A DNA stretch of 64,000 nucleotides from positions 124,001-188,000 of the forward strand of contig MCGT01000026.1 in NCBI GenBank assembly GCA_002104935.1, given 5' to 3'. The position numbers were made by a program, and so were the translations under genes. This document shows, piece after piece, positions 46,101 to 58,355 of this stretch. How positions within the stretch are numbered: the stretch's first letter is position 1; every line of letters starts with the position of its first letter. The notes beneath the pieces are model-generated. The model searched no databases and was not told where the DNA came from. It saw only the letters and a program-made list of their open reading frames with translations. This DNA comes from Hesseltinella vesiculosa. Lineage: Eukaryota > Mucoromycota > Mucoromycetes > Mucorales > Cunninghamellaceae.

Positions 46101-49100
46101 GCACCGCCGCCACGCCGCCCCGCCGCCGCCTGTCCTCCACCCCTGCCAACACAACACCCACCACGCACCCTGCTCTTGCACCGCGACCAATGGAACGGAT
46201 CGGCTACCGCTTCCACAACACCGGCAATCGCATGGGCACCTTTGGCCATATCTTTGCCCGGTCCCGTCTTGGCTCCTTGACGTCCATCGTCTCGTCGTCT
46301 TCGTCTTCTTCCTCGTCCTCGTCTTCTCCACTTCTGAAATCGTATAAACCGGCACTCCATCATCACCACACCCCTGCCCTGGAGAGCGACGATGATGCCA
46401 TGCGTGTCCAACAAGCTGTCAAGTTCCGTTTGCAGTATGCCAAAGAAGCCTGTGACCGTGAATTGCGCGAAATCATCGACGGCCTTAATGAATACGTTGA
46501 GCACGGTCTTCAATATGTCCAACCAGATGCCACTGGATCCTCCACCTCTGCTACTGCCACACCTCCAGTGCCACCAAAGGTAGACCTCCCCCTTTTTTTT
46601 TTTTATGAATCGCCTCACGAATTTTTTTTTTCCAATGAGACCCTGACTGAAGCGTCGTCACCATTACTTTCCAAACCTACACCCGTTGTTGCACCGGCCC
46701 TGAGCAACCGATCCCTCACTGACATCCTGGAACAAGAAGAGGAAGAGGAAGACCAAGCAAATGAAGAAGATGTCATCACTTTTATCTCTGAAGATGCCTA
46801 TCTGCCAACACCCTTCATCCTGACGCTGCAAGACCTGATTTCCATGGCCCAAAAAATGATGGACACTTCCCTGGACACCATCCTGAGCCAACCAGGTATG
46901 TGTGCTGACATGGTCTACCAAGTCCAATCCATTGGTGCCCGCTGGGATGTGCATCCAGAATGGCCTTGTCGTGAATGGTATGTACGCTTACTCTTGAGTA
47001 TGGCAGCCCTCAACCGTGTGCTGGAATGGTGGGAGGCCGAACGTGGTTTCTGGCTCCAGTCGTCCTCTTCGTCGTCATCAGTCGCCCAGCCTCTGTCCTA
47101 TCTTTCACCAAGCACCTTGTCATCCTCCTCTTCCATCTCCCTTGTCCCTACGCGCTTACCCACAGCGGCCGTCACGCCTTTGGAACCGCGTCCTCCGACC
47201 TTGACTGTTGAGCGCCCCTTGGACGATGCTTCCTCTTACCAAGACGCACTACAAGAGGCTGCTGACAAAAGCCAGAGCTCCACCATCTTGCTCGAGCTTG
47301 GCCTTGGTTCCTCTACTCTGATTCAATATGTCAGCCCTGTCTGGTTAGATGTCATTGGGTAACATCTTTCAAAAAAAAAATAACCGCGTTGGTTCTCACT
47401 TTTCATCACTGCTTGTGTAGATCTAATCCATCCTCCATTATCCACCAGTCCATTGCCAAGTTCCTTGCACCGGAAGATCAGCATGTCCTCAAAGAAGCAA
47501 CCAAACGCCTATTGACCGATGACTCGTCCACCGTCGAAGTACCATTCAAGATGATTTTGGAAAACGGCTCTCTCCTTGTCATGGACGGCAAAGGCATGCT
47601 CATGTACGACCGTGTCACCGGCGACCCTAGCCATACCATGTGGGTCATCAAGCCCATGGCCACCAAAACCCTAATGGATCGCGCCTTGACGCCTACCGGC
47701 CATGTGTTTGGCCAGCTGCAATCGCACCGTCTAATGGGCCCGCACCTCGCTGTGGAGGACGATCTCAACGACCCACTGTCACAACGCCATCGGTCCCATT
47801 CACTCCCTGCCATCGAAACCTCTCTGACTGACGACCAGATGAACCAGCATGGTGACCACGATGCAGCAGGCGCTGATGCCACGATGGCATCATCCGATAG
47901 GACATCGCCCTCCACCTCGCCTGTCCCGCCCGGCACGGAAGCTGCGGCTCCACCCACCAAGATCAAGAACATGGAACGACTGCTGTCCTTGCCTCCTGCT
48001 GTTTGCCGTGTCTGTGAGCGCATGATTGTTGCTGCCTTTTTCGAACAACACTCGGAGCTTTGTGTTGAAATCCACCAGAGTGAAATGGACGTTGCCATGT
48101 GTAATGACAATCTACGCGACATCAAACACCACCTTCATGACCGTCGCGATGTTGCACGCAAAGAACTCGCCGCCTACCAACAACAGACGCCTGAAGAACG
48201 TGTCGCCGCCAACCCGCTCACCAGCACCAGCGGCCAAGATGACGACGCCGACTCTATCTTTGGCTTTGAGTTGCCGCTGGAAGAAGCCCTGGATCCACTG
48301 GAAGCCAAAAAGGCCGAATTGGAAGTGTACGAGGATTTGCTGGTCACGCTGGAGCTGGCCCTGGATATTGGCATCCCTGGCGAATACCACCCAGAATCAC
48401 CAAAATCAAAATGCGACGGTGGCGACCACCTCGAGGAAGACCAGCAGACCCTGCGGTCACTGCAATCTCCCCGCTCCAAGGACAACATGATCCAGATCGT
48501 CTACTGGCGTCCACCTGTATCCGATGACCCGCAAGTCAGCAGCCTCATTCGGGACGTCGAACAGCTAGCCCAAGCCAAAGTCGCGTCTGTCAACAGCATG
48601 CGTGACCGTCTCGAGTACAACGACCGTGCCCGTGAAGAATTCCGCAAAGCCATCAACCAGGCGCCTGGATGGACCGAGTTTGTCACGCCTTTCCATGATC
48701 AGCCCCCTGCTGTTGATGAAAATGATGACGTGACCGCTTCACCTTTACAGGACCACGACGAACAAAGCATGGAGGAAGACACCTCGATCACACCCAAACA
48801 AGGGCCTACGTCGCTGCACAAAGATGACTCAGCCGACCATTCCAAGGCTAGCGACGTCTCGCCAACCCGAAAGGGTCTGATCTCCCGTATCAAGTCGTGG
48901 CGTGACAAGAACCGCTCCAAGCTGGTACGAAGAGGATGGGTCTCCAGCCGGAGATGGGCTACTGCGCGTGAACCCTTCGCCATCGCTGCCGGCATGTCGA
49001 TTGTCGAAATGGAAACGATCGACACCCCCATGGGCTCGCCTGGGCTACGCCCCACCAAAATCAAACAGCTCCCACCCGACCCGACCGACAGCCCCTCCAG

Positions 49101-52100
49101 CAGCCAGAAGCGCCAGTCCTCCAGCCTGACCGAATCTGGCTCATCCTCTTCCCCTCGGCAGTCCTCCAAACATATCCAGCCTGCTCCCCACACCCATCAC
49201 CACAGCGCTTCTGTCACCAGCACACCCACGTCAGCCTCCACCAATGCCCCTGTCACCTCTACCCGCGCCACTGCACCCAGCATCAAGGACTTTGACATCA
49301 TCAAACCCATCAGCAAAGGAGCCTTTGGCTCCGTCTTCCTGGCCAAGAAACGCACCACAGGTGACTACTATGCCATCAAGTTCCTGAAGAAATCCGACAT
49401 GATTGCCAAGAATCAGGTCACCAACGTCAAGGCTGAGCGCATGATCCTCATGACCCAAACCGACAGCCCATTCGTCACTAAGCTCTACTACACCTTCCAG
49501 TCGAAGGATTATCTTTACCTCGTCATGGAATATCTTAATGGCGGTGACTGCTCTGCACTTGTCAAGGTCCTTGGTCGCCTCCCAGAAGATTGGGCCCGAA
49601 ACTATCTTGCTGAAGTCACCCTCGGCCTGGAATACTTGCAGAACAAGAACATCGTCCACCGGTAAGTCCCCCCCCCCAAAAAAAAAAAGAGGAACCATCC
49701 CAAGTGTTTAATTTTTATTTTTTTTATTTTTTACTAACATCAATTGTTATTTAATTCTCAAGTGATCTCAAACCAGACAATTTGCTGATTGACCAGAATG
49801 GGCATGTGAAGCTGACTGACTTTGGTTTGTCTCGCATTGGGTTCTTAGATCGTCGTGTGCAGGATGAACTGTCCAGTAAACCTAGCGTCGAAGCTGTCCA
49901 GCCGTCCACCTCGTCTTCCTATTCTCAACTGCAGAAATCTCAACTATCAACCGTAAGCCAGCAACACCAAGCCGTGCCCTCAACCTCTTCGTCAACGTCC
50001 CAGCCTCTCCAGCCGCACGGGTATCATCGTGAAGCAACCGAAGATGATGATCCAGCGTCACCTCGACCCTCACCCACGTCAACACCGCCGCATACGCCAG
50101 ACTCGATTTCCAGTGATCATGTCTCGCCTGCTCCTGAACCAGCCATGATCAGCACCCCGCCTGCAGTCGCTGGCCCGCCAGCTCAACCTGCTGGATTGTA
50201 TCGCCACTCGTACTTTAGCTTGCTCTTCAACCGTCGCCGTGATTCTAGTGCCAGCTCAGCCTCGGATGATCCCGCTGTAGGCAGCTACAGCTCTGCCTCG
50301 ACCTTGGGTATGAACGAGTCTGATGATAAAGGCAAAGCCAGGGCCACCTCTGGTAAACCACAACAACAGCAGCAGCAACGCCGTACGCCTGTGTCCTCCA
50401 AATTGGCCGATGCCGTTGTCACTTCGCCTAGCAGCCGGCCCTCTACCTCCTCAGCCCCCTTCCGACCCTCACCCGCTGCTGCCCACGACACTCCTATCAA
50501 ACATGCTGTTGGCACGCCAGACTATCTGGCGCCAGAAAGCATTCTCGGTACCGGTCAGGATTCCATGGTTGATTGGGTAAGACCTGGGGGGCATCTGCGC
50601 CCAAGGATTGAAAATCTGATTGCTTACTGACCGTTTTTTTTTTCATAGTGGGCTCTTGGCGTGATATGTTATGAGTTTTTGTATGGATATCCACCATTCC
50701 ATGCAGACACCCCCGACAAGGTGTTCGACAACATCCTGTCCCAACGAATCGATTGGCATGAAGGCGAAGTGGACGTGTCGCCTGAAGCGCGTGATTTTAT
50801 GGAACAGCTGATGACACTGGACCCGGCCAAACGCCTGGGCCATCTGGGCGCGCAGTCTGTCAAGGATCACCCATTCTTCAAGAACGTCAACTGGGACACC
50901 CTGATCACGGAGCAGCCATCGTTTATACCGCAGCCGCAGGATGTGGAGGATACCGATTATTTTGATGACCGCGGCGCCAACATGATCCCGGTACCTACCT
51001 CTAGCTCGTCGTCATCGTCCTCTACCACCACCACCACCACCACTGCGCCTGGACCATCGGCTGACAACAAGCTTCTTCAGCCCACCTCACTTCCCGTTGG
51101 GCCACCGCCCACGTCGACCGATACCGCACTCATGCTCGATTCCGCCACCCAAGCCCGGGTGGATCGTGCCAATGCCATATTGCTTGAACAACACCCGACC
51201 TATGTATCCTCCACTGTCACTACTCCTTCTTCAGCTGTGCCACCAAGAATAGCGTCAGCCATTCACGCGCCTGTGGCTTCCGCCTCACCGCCGCCCTTGC
51301 CCCTGCCTGCAGCTCTCAGCTCTACCACAGCCACCAAATCACCCACCTCCTCCTTGTCTTCCACTTTCTGCACACCTCCCTTGTCCGTATCTCCCGGCCG
51401 CCTAACCACGTCTGTATCGCCAACCCCACCTCATGTCGCCGCCGACCCTGCTACACAAACGGCCTCGGCCAACGACAACCAGCCGGGCCATTACGATGCA
51501 GACCACAATGAAGACGATGGCCATGCAGACGCCAAGGACGACGGGGCTGATTTTGGCACCTTTGTGTACAAAAACTTACCGGTGCTGGAAAAAGCCAACG
51601 AGGACACCATTCGCAAGATCCGCCACGAAAGCTCCAACCTTGTTACCTCACCGTCGTCTGCTGGCACCGATGACGATGCCAGCTCGACTGGTGCCTCTGT
51701 CGCCGCAAACCAAAGCTCACCTTTGTCTCAGGTGCCTGACGAAACCTCAACTGTGTCGCCACCCAAGATGACCCACCTGACGCCGTCACAGTCCAACAAG
51801 ATGCTTGCTCGCCGTTCGATTGATCTACATCAATACCAGCAACTTCAATCAATCACACCGGTCGTCCCGTCCCCGCCAGCTGTACCCCCATTGCCACCAC
51901 GCCAGAAACACACACCACCCCCTGCAGCTTCAGCTACCGTCGCCAGTACAACCGTCGCAACGCCTGCCACGCCCTCTGCCACCAGCACATCAAACCCGCT
52001 GGCACGGCCCTCCTTGACTCGGTCCAATTCCACGCCTGACACATCTACCGTCTCATCCACTCATCACCTGTCCACAGGCAAAGCCTTGGCCACCACCTCC

Positions 52101-52554
52101 TCGACGTCGACCTTGGCCACTCCCCGACCTCTGGCTTTCTTGATTGCCGAAGACAACCCCATCAGCTGCAAGATTTTGGAAACCATCCTGCAAATGCAAA
52201 ACTGCCAGTGTGTCATTGCTCGCAACGGTGCCCAAGCTATTCGTCTAGCAATGAACGACATCAAATACGATATCATCTTCATGGACATCCGCATGCCCAT
52301 CAGTAAGTCCAAGAGAGCAAAAAAAAAAAAAAAAAAGTCTGTTGCTTATATTTTTTCTATCTTTAGTTGACGGTGAAGCAGCTGCGCGGATGATCAAGTC
52401 CACTAACAATCTCAACCGTGATACACCCATTATTGCTGTCACTGCTTATGAACAGACTGTGCAACTGGCTGGTGCCTTTGACGAGATCCTGGCCAAACCT
52501 GTCACCAAGTCCATCATCTGTGATTGCATGGACCAATTCATCCCTAAGCCTTAA
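43196..52554 (+). CDS. RIM15: Rim15/Greatwall-type AGC kinase with PAS and receiver domains
   Basis: Nutrient-regulated kinase that promotes quiescence by phosphorylating endosulfines (Igo1/2), which then inhibit PP2A-B55. About 2950 residues. Exons 43196-44027, 44109-44894, 44964-47358, 47421-49661, 49763-50576, 50649-52302, 52367-52554; 46580-46639 is a likely further in-frame 60-nt intron. Order: about 1300 residues of Ser/Pro-rich sequence, PAS-like region around the 47.3-47.7 kb junction, a C-x2-C...H..C zinc finger (CRVCERMIVAAFFEQHSELC), then the kinase (GAFGSVFLAKKR, YAIKFLKK, HRDLKPDN, DFGLSR). A roughly 200-residue insert separates DFGLSR from GTPDYLAPES, as in Greatwall/MASTL/Rim15. 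The C-terminus is a receiver domain (EDN, IIFMDIRMPI phospho-Asp, AKPV Lys). It is larger than yeast Rim15 (1770) mainly through linkers. Confidence 0.93.
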
Positions 52555-52814
52555 TCCGCACTCCTCTCTCTTCATACTTTTTTTTCTTTGATACCCTCTT
52601 GTTTGATTCCTCACTTTTTTTAATTTTCCCTCCATCTTCATCACACAATTTCATAGATTTGAATAAAGGGATAAAATCACTCCTGTTTTTGGATGATCGA
52701 CGACGAATTGGAAGATTGCTGGGAACAGTCGCAAATTTACTTTCCGAAAGAGGTGACAAAGAAAAAAAAAAAAAACTAACTATTTTAGACAGAAGGGAAC
52801 CTTCATAGAGGGAT

Positions 52815-55800
52815 TCAAAGGAGTGTAGGATCTTCTGGCTGTGATGGGGTTAGGGGTGGTTGGGGGGTGCTAGCATCGGAGGCCTGAGGATTATTCATTT
52901 CATAGTACTTTGGACAGCGCTTGTTTGTTTTCATGTGGCCCAGCTGACCACAATTGCCACAGCGTCGCTAATGAATGACAGAAAAGTTATAGCGACTGGC
53001 CAACAGCTGCTTTTTTTTTTTTTTTTTTTTTTTGACTTACAATAGCGCCTTCATTTCTACTTCCTCTGATCAGCCCAAGTACAGGATTTTCAGCAAGCAT
53101 AGCTTGCTTATGAAGTTGGCGCTGTCGGCGGCGCTCCGCAGTACGTTTGAGTTTATCGAGACGTTCGCGGATTCGCGTTTGCATCACAGCCCGTCTTTCA
53201 GCTTCGTCCATACCTTCGGCATGGCTGAACCTACGAACAAAAAAAAAAAAAAAAAAAAGGTGAGAAGGGTGTTCAATTAAAAGCAATCAAAAGCTCAAAA
53301 CCGGTCTTACTTGGAGGCTTCTTCCTCGATCATCTGACGATGCTGCAGGTAGGCCTTCATCACCACTGGGTCGTTGATGATTTCAGATACCCAAGTCATT
53401 TCACCAGAGTCGGTGAGCTTCTGTCGACGGATCACCAATTGCTTGTTGTTGTTGGCATGGTAGCTGGTTCGGGAGCCAGTGCTGCCTGTGGCCGACAACG
53501 CATCATCGTCCAGTTCAGCGGTGTTATCGCGATCGTAGCGTCGGAAGGAAGGTGAGGGAGAAGGAGACTAGCACAAAAGGATGACGGTGTAAGATTTGTA
53601 GACTGGCAACCCCTCCTCGAAAAAAAAAAAATCCAGGCATCAGGTCTTACCATGAATGGACTTTGTCCTTCGTGCTCTTCAGCTTCGCTTTCGCTTTCAT
53701 GGTCCGAGAGCGTAGGTTCTTCTTTGGACGAGAGTGCATCAAGCTGAGAACTCCAAATACGTGCAATCTATGAGCAAATAAAAATTAAGCATGGCCCAAT
53801 GTCAGCCACAGTTAACAAGAATAAATAGCGCTGGCTCCGGCGGTTGCTTACTTCTTCTCGGTAGATTTGTTGTTGCTCGGCAACATTGTATCGATGTGCA
53901 CTTTTGGGCCGAGCCTCGATTTCCTCTAGAATGGGGGTGTAAGCGCACATGCCGACTCGGCTGGTACTTCTCATCGGTACTTACGAAGTCGTGCCTCGGC
54001 ACTTTCACCAGCACGCAAAAACACATCTTTCATGGACACACGGATAAAACTGAAACCTTCACCACGACCTGTGGGATCACCAGCACCGTAGAGCTTGAGC
54101 ATGGCCTTGCCTTGGGATGCGTTGATGAAGTTGCGCGTGATGAACCAAGGTGCCAGTTGCTGTTCGACTTCCAGCTTCATGTCATTTTCGCCCGAGTCGT
54201 CGTCTTCATTGACATTGCTGTAGCCAAGATCTTGCAAATGGCGCTCGCCCACCAGCATACTTTCGTACAGACACACCATCTCGGGAGACACCAGCTTGCG
54301 CAGGGTTTCTTCATCGGGAGGAGGGCCATTGCCTCGAGGTCGCCAGTAGCCGCCGCCGCCGTCACGACCCTTGCGGTCGAATTCAAGGAACTCTTTCAGG
54401 CGCTGGCGGATCTGCAGTTCAGAATACTCGGGGAAGCGCTGGCACAGCTTGCTGATGCGGAGACGATTCATATTGCTGTTGCGGATCAGACGATAAGCAA
54501 CGATCTGGACACGGCCCTTGACGGTTGCAGTGATTTTGCGCGACTGAGGACCAGGCACTTCTTGCACAGGGTAGGTTTGCCCGACAACAAACATGGCGGG
54601 GATTTCGCGCAGGTAATACTTGGACTGGCCCTTGTAGGTGCTCTTGACGAACAAAAAGTCGGTGTGTTTGACATCTTGGCGGAACAGAGGCGCACGCACA
54701 AGATTGTTGTGATACATCGAGATTGTCTGACCAGGTTCGACATTACCAAACGTCAAGAATGGCGATGTGTCGCCGACATCCAGCACCACAGGTTCACCAA
54801 TATCCATCTGCAAAAAGGGAAAACCGAAATGAGACAACGCCTCCTATCGATCTGATCTGCTCTTACCGTTGGCACATAATCATCCTTGGGTTCAGTTTTG
54901 CGATAATAGTTGATGACAAGGGTACCCATACCAGGATTGGAGATGATGGGGGGGTTTTCTTCAGAGTATTCCATAAGGACGTAGGGGCAGGTTTCCTTGA
55001 GCGACATGTCCTTGGTGGTGCGCATGAATTCGACCGTGGGTTTTTTCTTGTCCTTCTTCTTACGCTTGAAGGCGCGAACGCGAGAGAAGGTGATATCAGT
55101 GTTAAGAGGAGGCTGGTAGAGGTGGCGATGGAATGATCGGAGCTCAGACTTGCTCAAACGCGTTTTGAACTATGTCAAAAATAAAACGTTGGTGAGTCGC
55201 TGCTCGAGTGAGCCTGTCAGTACGGTGAGCTTACTAATGCAGGGTTAAGTTTGATCGCAGGCAGAGCATGGGCCACTTCCAATTCACCCATGGTGGCACG
55301 CACACGCACAAGGCGGTTGATATAAAGAGCGTCGTAAAACTTGTCGCCGGACTGATTGAAGCGATTCAAGGGTAACTTGCTGTGGGGTTCTGTATCGACA
55401 TTGTAAATGATAGGGACCTAATGCAAACGACATGTCAGCTGCTTTCCAAGAAAGCTCTTTATTTTTTACCTTTGGAATTGGTCGTGGTATAGGCTTTCGT
55501 CCTTTCTTGACGTGTTTAGGCACTGGCAGTTGAGCTTTGGTGGCTTCGACTTGTTCACAATCAAAGAGCATGTGTGGGTCGTTCAGATCCAGGCTGATCT
55601 TGAGTTCCTCATCTTGAGCTCCATCATTGCTCCATCGTACATCGGATGTCCAATCGCCATCAAAGAGCTCTGGATAAAGGTGCTTGAATTCAATGTTCTA
55701 TAAAAAACGAACGGGAGAAGAAGCAATAAATACCTCTCCATCACAATTTTTCTAATTTTCAATGTCATTTTCGCATCTACGTACTCCAGCATAGCTGTAT

Positions 55801-57048
55801 GAAAAAAAAAAAAAAGTCAGTGCCTGATACCTGCGAGCTGCGGTTGGGCTTTTGCTTACTTTTCTGCCATGCCTTCGTCAGAGTCCCATAAAATCTGGCT
55901 CTCCCAATGGTTAAGCATGACAGGGTCGTACAGCTTGTCATTGTCGATATCATCCGCCAGTTGATTCTTCCACTGTGTCTATCAAGAAGGGGTGGTAAGC
56001 TTTTTCAATAGTATTGACGTTTCGAGGGCTCTGTGCAAAACTTACTCGATCCATGTTGGTGGGAGCATACAGCCAGTTTTCACTGTCGTCATCGCTGCTT
56101 GAGATTTGGTTCTGCTGGTGGTCTTGGATCTGGGTTGGGTCTAATTTGCGCCGCTTGTTGGCTTCGATTTGCTCGATGCGCCACTTCAGTCGTTCGGTCT
56201 TTGACGAACGGTTGAATAAAACTTCATCATCTCGACTGACATCGTATTCGGCCCCTTCTTCGTAAACAGCTGAAGTGTGAAGAAAATAAAAATGTTAGAT
56301 GCGCGACTTTTCCTTTTTGCAAACGGTTCCCCTAGTTCATACATCGATTGCTTGGCGAATACTTGTAAGGGTGCTTGAATTGGGTCATAAACAGATCAGA
56401 GAACCGCAAGATCTTGTCCTTTTCAAAGGCAGGGAAGATGGCCGTGATGTCGACAGGTCTGGACAGAGTCGTTGTGGAAGGGGTGGGCAGGTGGATGCCA
56501 GGGGAAGCGATAGGAGGAGCAGGAAAGGAGGCTGGGCTGCTTTTGCTGATCTCTTCATCTTCGTCTTCGTCGTAATTGTCATCGATCATTCGGCCGGAAT
56601 GCACTTTTGTTGCGGGCTGGACCATGCCCATGCCGCGATTGTAGAACTTGTCCGAGTACATGTAATCGTCCGGCACGGTTTCGTTAAAGTCTGAGTAGTC
56701 AACGGCATTGGAAGAATGGATCGTGGGTATGCTTTTTGCCTGGAGGATACTACTGCCGTCCTCGTCATCTTCGTCGTCTCGATTTTTGGTCGAGCCGTCG
56801 CCAAGACCTAGGGTATCAGGGTTGAAGATCTTGGACATTACATCGGCATCGACATGCTGGAGGGTTTCGCGCAAGTCCTATGATCGGAAGGTAATGTCAA
56901 GGGCGACAACAAGTAAGGGTCAAAAAAAAAAGTATAAACAATAAAGAAGGGAATATGCATGCCTAGCTGTGTGACTTACATCGTCCAAGTCATTGTCCAA
57001 TCTGCCTTCTTCATCGACGTTACCAAAAAGGTACCCAGCAAAAGACAT
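52815..57048 (-). CDS. TAF1: TFIID subunit 1 (TAF1/TAFII250)
   Basis: Scaffold of the general transcription factor TFIID; 1094 residues, 14 exons (57048-56980, 56877-56343, 56269-56046, 55978-55860, 55794-55785, 55697-55470, 55417-55235, 55169-54867, 54807-53985, 53925-53852, 53767-53651, 53567-53311, 53230-53041, 52967-52815). The start MSFAGYLFGNVDEEGRLDNDLDD is the fungal TAF1 N-terminus (TAND). The central DUF3591 core includes YDALYINRLVRVRATMGELEV, RLSKSELRSFHRHLYQPPL, GTLVINYYRK, GQTYPVQEVPGPQSRKI and RNFINASQGKAMLKLYGAGDPTGRGEGFSF. The C-terminal zinc knuckle is CGNCGQLGHMKTNKRCP. No kinase-like C-terminal region or bromodomains, as in yeast Taf1. Exon 5 is only 10 nt. Confidence 0.94.
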
Positions 57049-57576
57049 GGCAGCAATAAGCGGGTGGAGTGAAAACAAGCAAAAAAAAAAAAAAAAAAAA
57101 AAAAAACACCAGGAAAAGAGGCAGCCTTTTTATATTTTTTTTTTTGCAGTCGCCGTTTGAAAACCGCATTTGGAACGAAAGGTTGGCTGCAAGGCAGGCT
57201 AAAGAAAATGGGCTGCCGTGAAGATATAAAAGGCAGGGATCATTGGAAGATGGTGGCCTACGAGAAATGTGTTTGCTTCATCATGTGCCCCTTATTATGT
57301 TTCTACATAGATAGCTTGAACCCACAAGCAAAGCTCCACAGGGTACGCAGGCAATAGTTCTCGTAGGCTGTCCGTTTAAGGGGCCTGGGATACAGTCCAG
57401 GCTATCCGATACTGAACGAAGACGAACAGCAGCTTGGCATGTTCAGATATTTAAGGAGACAGAGTAGTAGGAAATGACTTGCTGAAGAAGCAGATAGTTG
57501 AGTTCATTTATTTTCTTCTTGCGGTAGTTTTTTTTTTTTTTTTTTTTTTTGGTCCACTTTTTTTGTAAACAAAACC
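57049..57576. promoter_or_regulatory. Divergent promoter region, TAF1 / SNRNP27
   Basis: 528 bp between divergent starts, with A run 57081-57106 and T run 57528-57550. A short inverted pair (GCCTACGAGAA near 57255 and TTCTCGTAGGC near 57358) is present; its significance is unclear. Confidence 0.5.
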
Positions 57577-58319
57577 ATGGGCCGCTCCCCTTCTCCTAGA
57601 AATGATCGTCGCCGTGATTATGATCGCCGAGGACGCTCACCGCCCCGCCATCGACGACGTTATCGCGATTTAGATGACCCTGATCAGCGATCTCTGTCAA
57701 GGTCCCGATCACCATCACCCGCCCATCGACGTCGACGTCATAGCCGATCACGAAGCCCCGCACGTCGTTACAGCCGTTCTCGCAGTCCTCCTCGTCGACG
57801 CCGTGATTCTCGTCGGCGAGATGATAGCCCCAGTCGCAAGTCTGCTTTCTTCCCTTAGTCATTAGCTAACTTTGTATTTCAATAGGTGAACGACGAGGCC
57901 GCTCAGACAGCCGCACACGATCAAGACGTCATCGATCACCAAGCAGTAGCAGGTAATGGAAGAGTTACAAATAGATGAAGCACACAGGCAAATGGCCCAA
58001 CCTTTTTGGATTCTTTTAGAGACCGTAAGCAAACCGAGTCAAAAGAAAAGGAGAGCAAGCCTGCCGTGGACGTTGCTAGCCTGATCAATGATGACGATGA
58101 CGAAGAAACCAAGATGAAGAAATTGATGGGATTCGGTGACTTTGATTCCACCAAGGAAAAGAAGGTGGCTGGCAACGATGTATCGGCAACCAACGTCAAG
58201 AAAGCCATGAAATACCGACAGTATATGAACAGACGCGGAGGGTTCAACAGGTAAAAAACAATCTTCTTTGAAGACTTGCTCATGCCTATTTTTTTATTTA
58301 TAGACCTCTGGATCACTAA
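57577..58319 (+). CDS. SNRNP27: U4/U6.U5 tri-snRNP 27 kDa protein (SNRNP27)
   Basis: Spliceosomal protein of the tri-snRNP, involved in start of activation and 5' splice-site fidelity. 190 residues; four exons (57577-57835, 57886-57952, 58020-58250, 58304-58319). The N-terminal half is an Arg/Ser-rich domain with many RSRSPS-type repeats. The C-terminal signature is [14 protein letters not shown] ... [24 protein letters not shown], the conserved SNRNP27 domain. Intron 1 begins GCAAGT: a GT reading of this donor runs into a stop, whereas the GC donor joins SPSR to ERRGRS in frame. The last exon encodes only RPLDH. The stop lies 36 bp from the convergent bystin stop, so the 3' UTRs must overlap or be very short. 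Notably, a splicing factor gene that itself needs a GC-AG intron removed. Confidence 0.92.
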
Positions 58320-58355
58320 ACTGTCCTCATAAAAACATCACTTTTTTTACTGTTC

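Noticed and set aside
53791..54855. 354-codon open frame on the plus strand
   Set aside because: It is the antisense of TAF1 exons 8-10 (mostly exon 9), a conserved DUF3591 block on the minus strand; no independent start context or family match.
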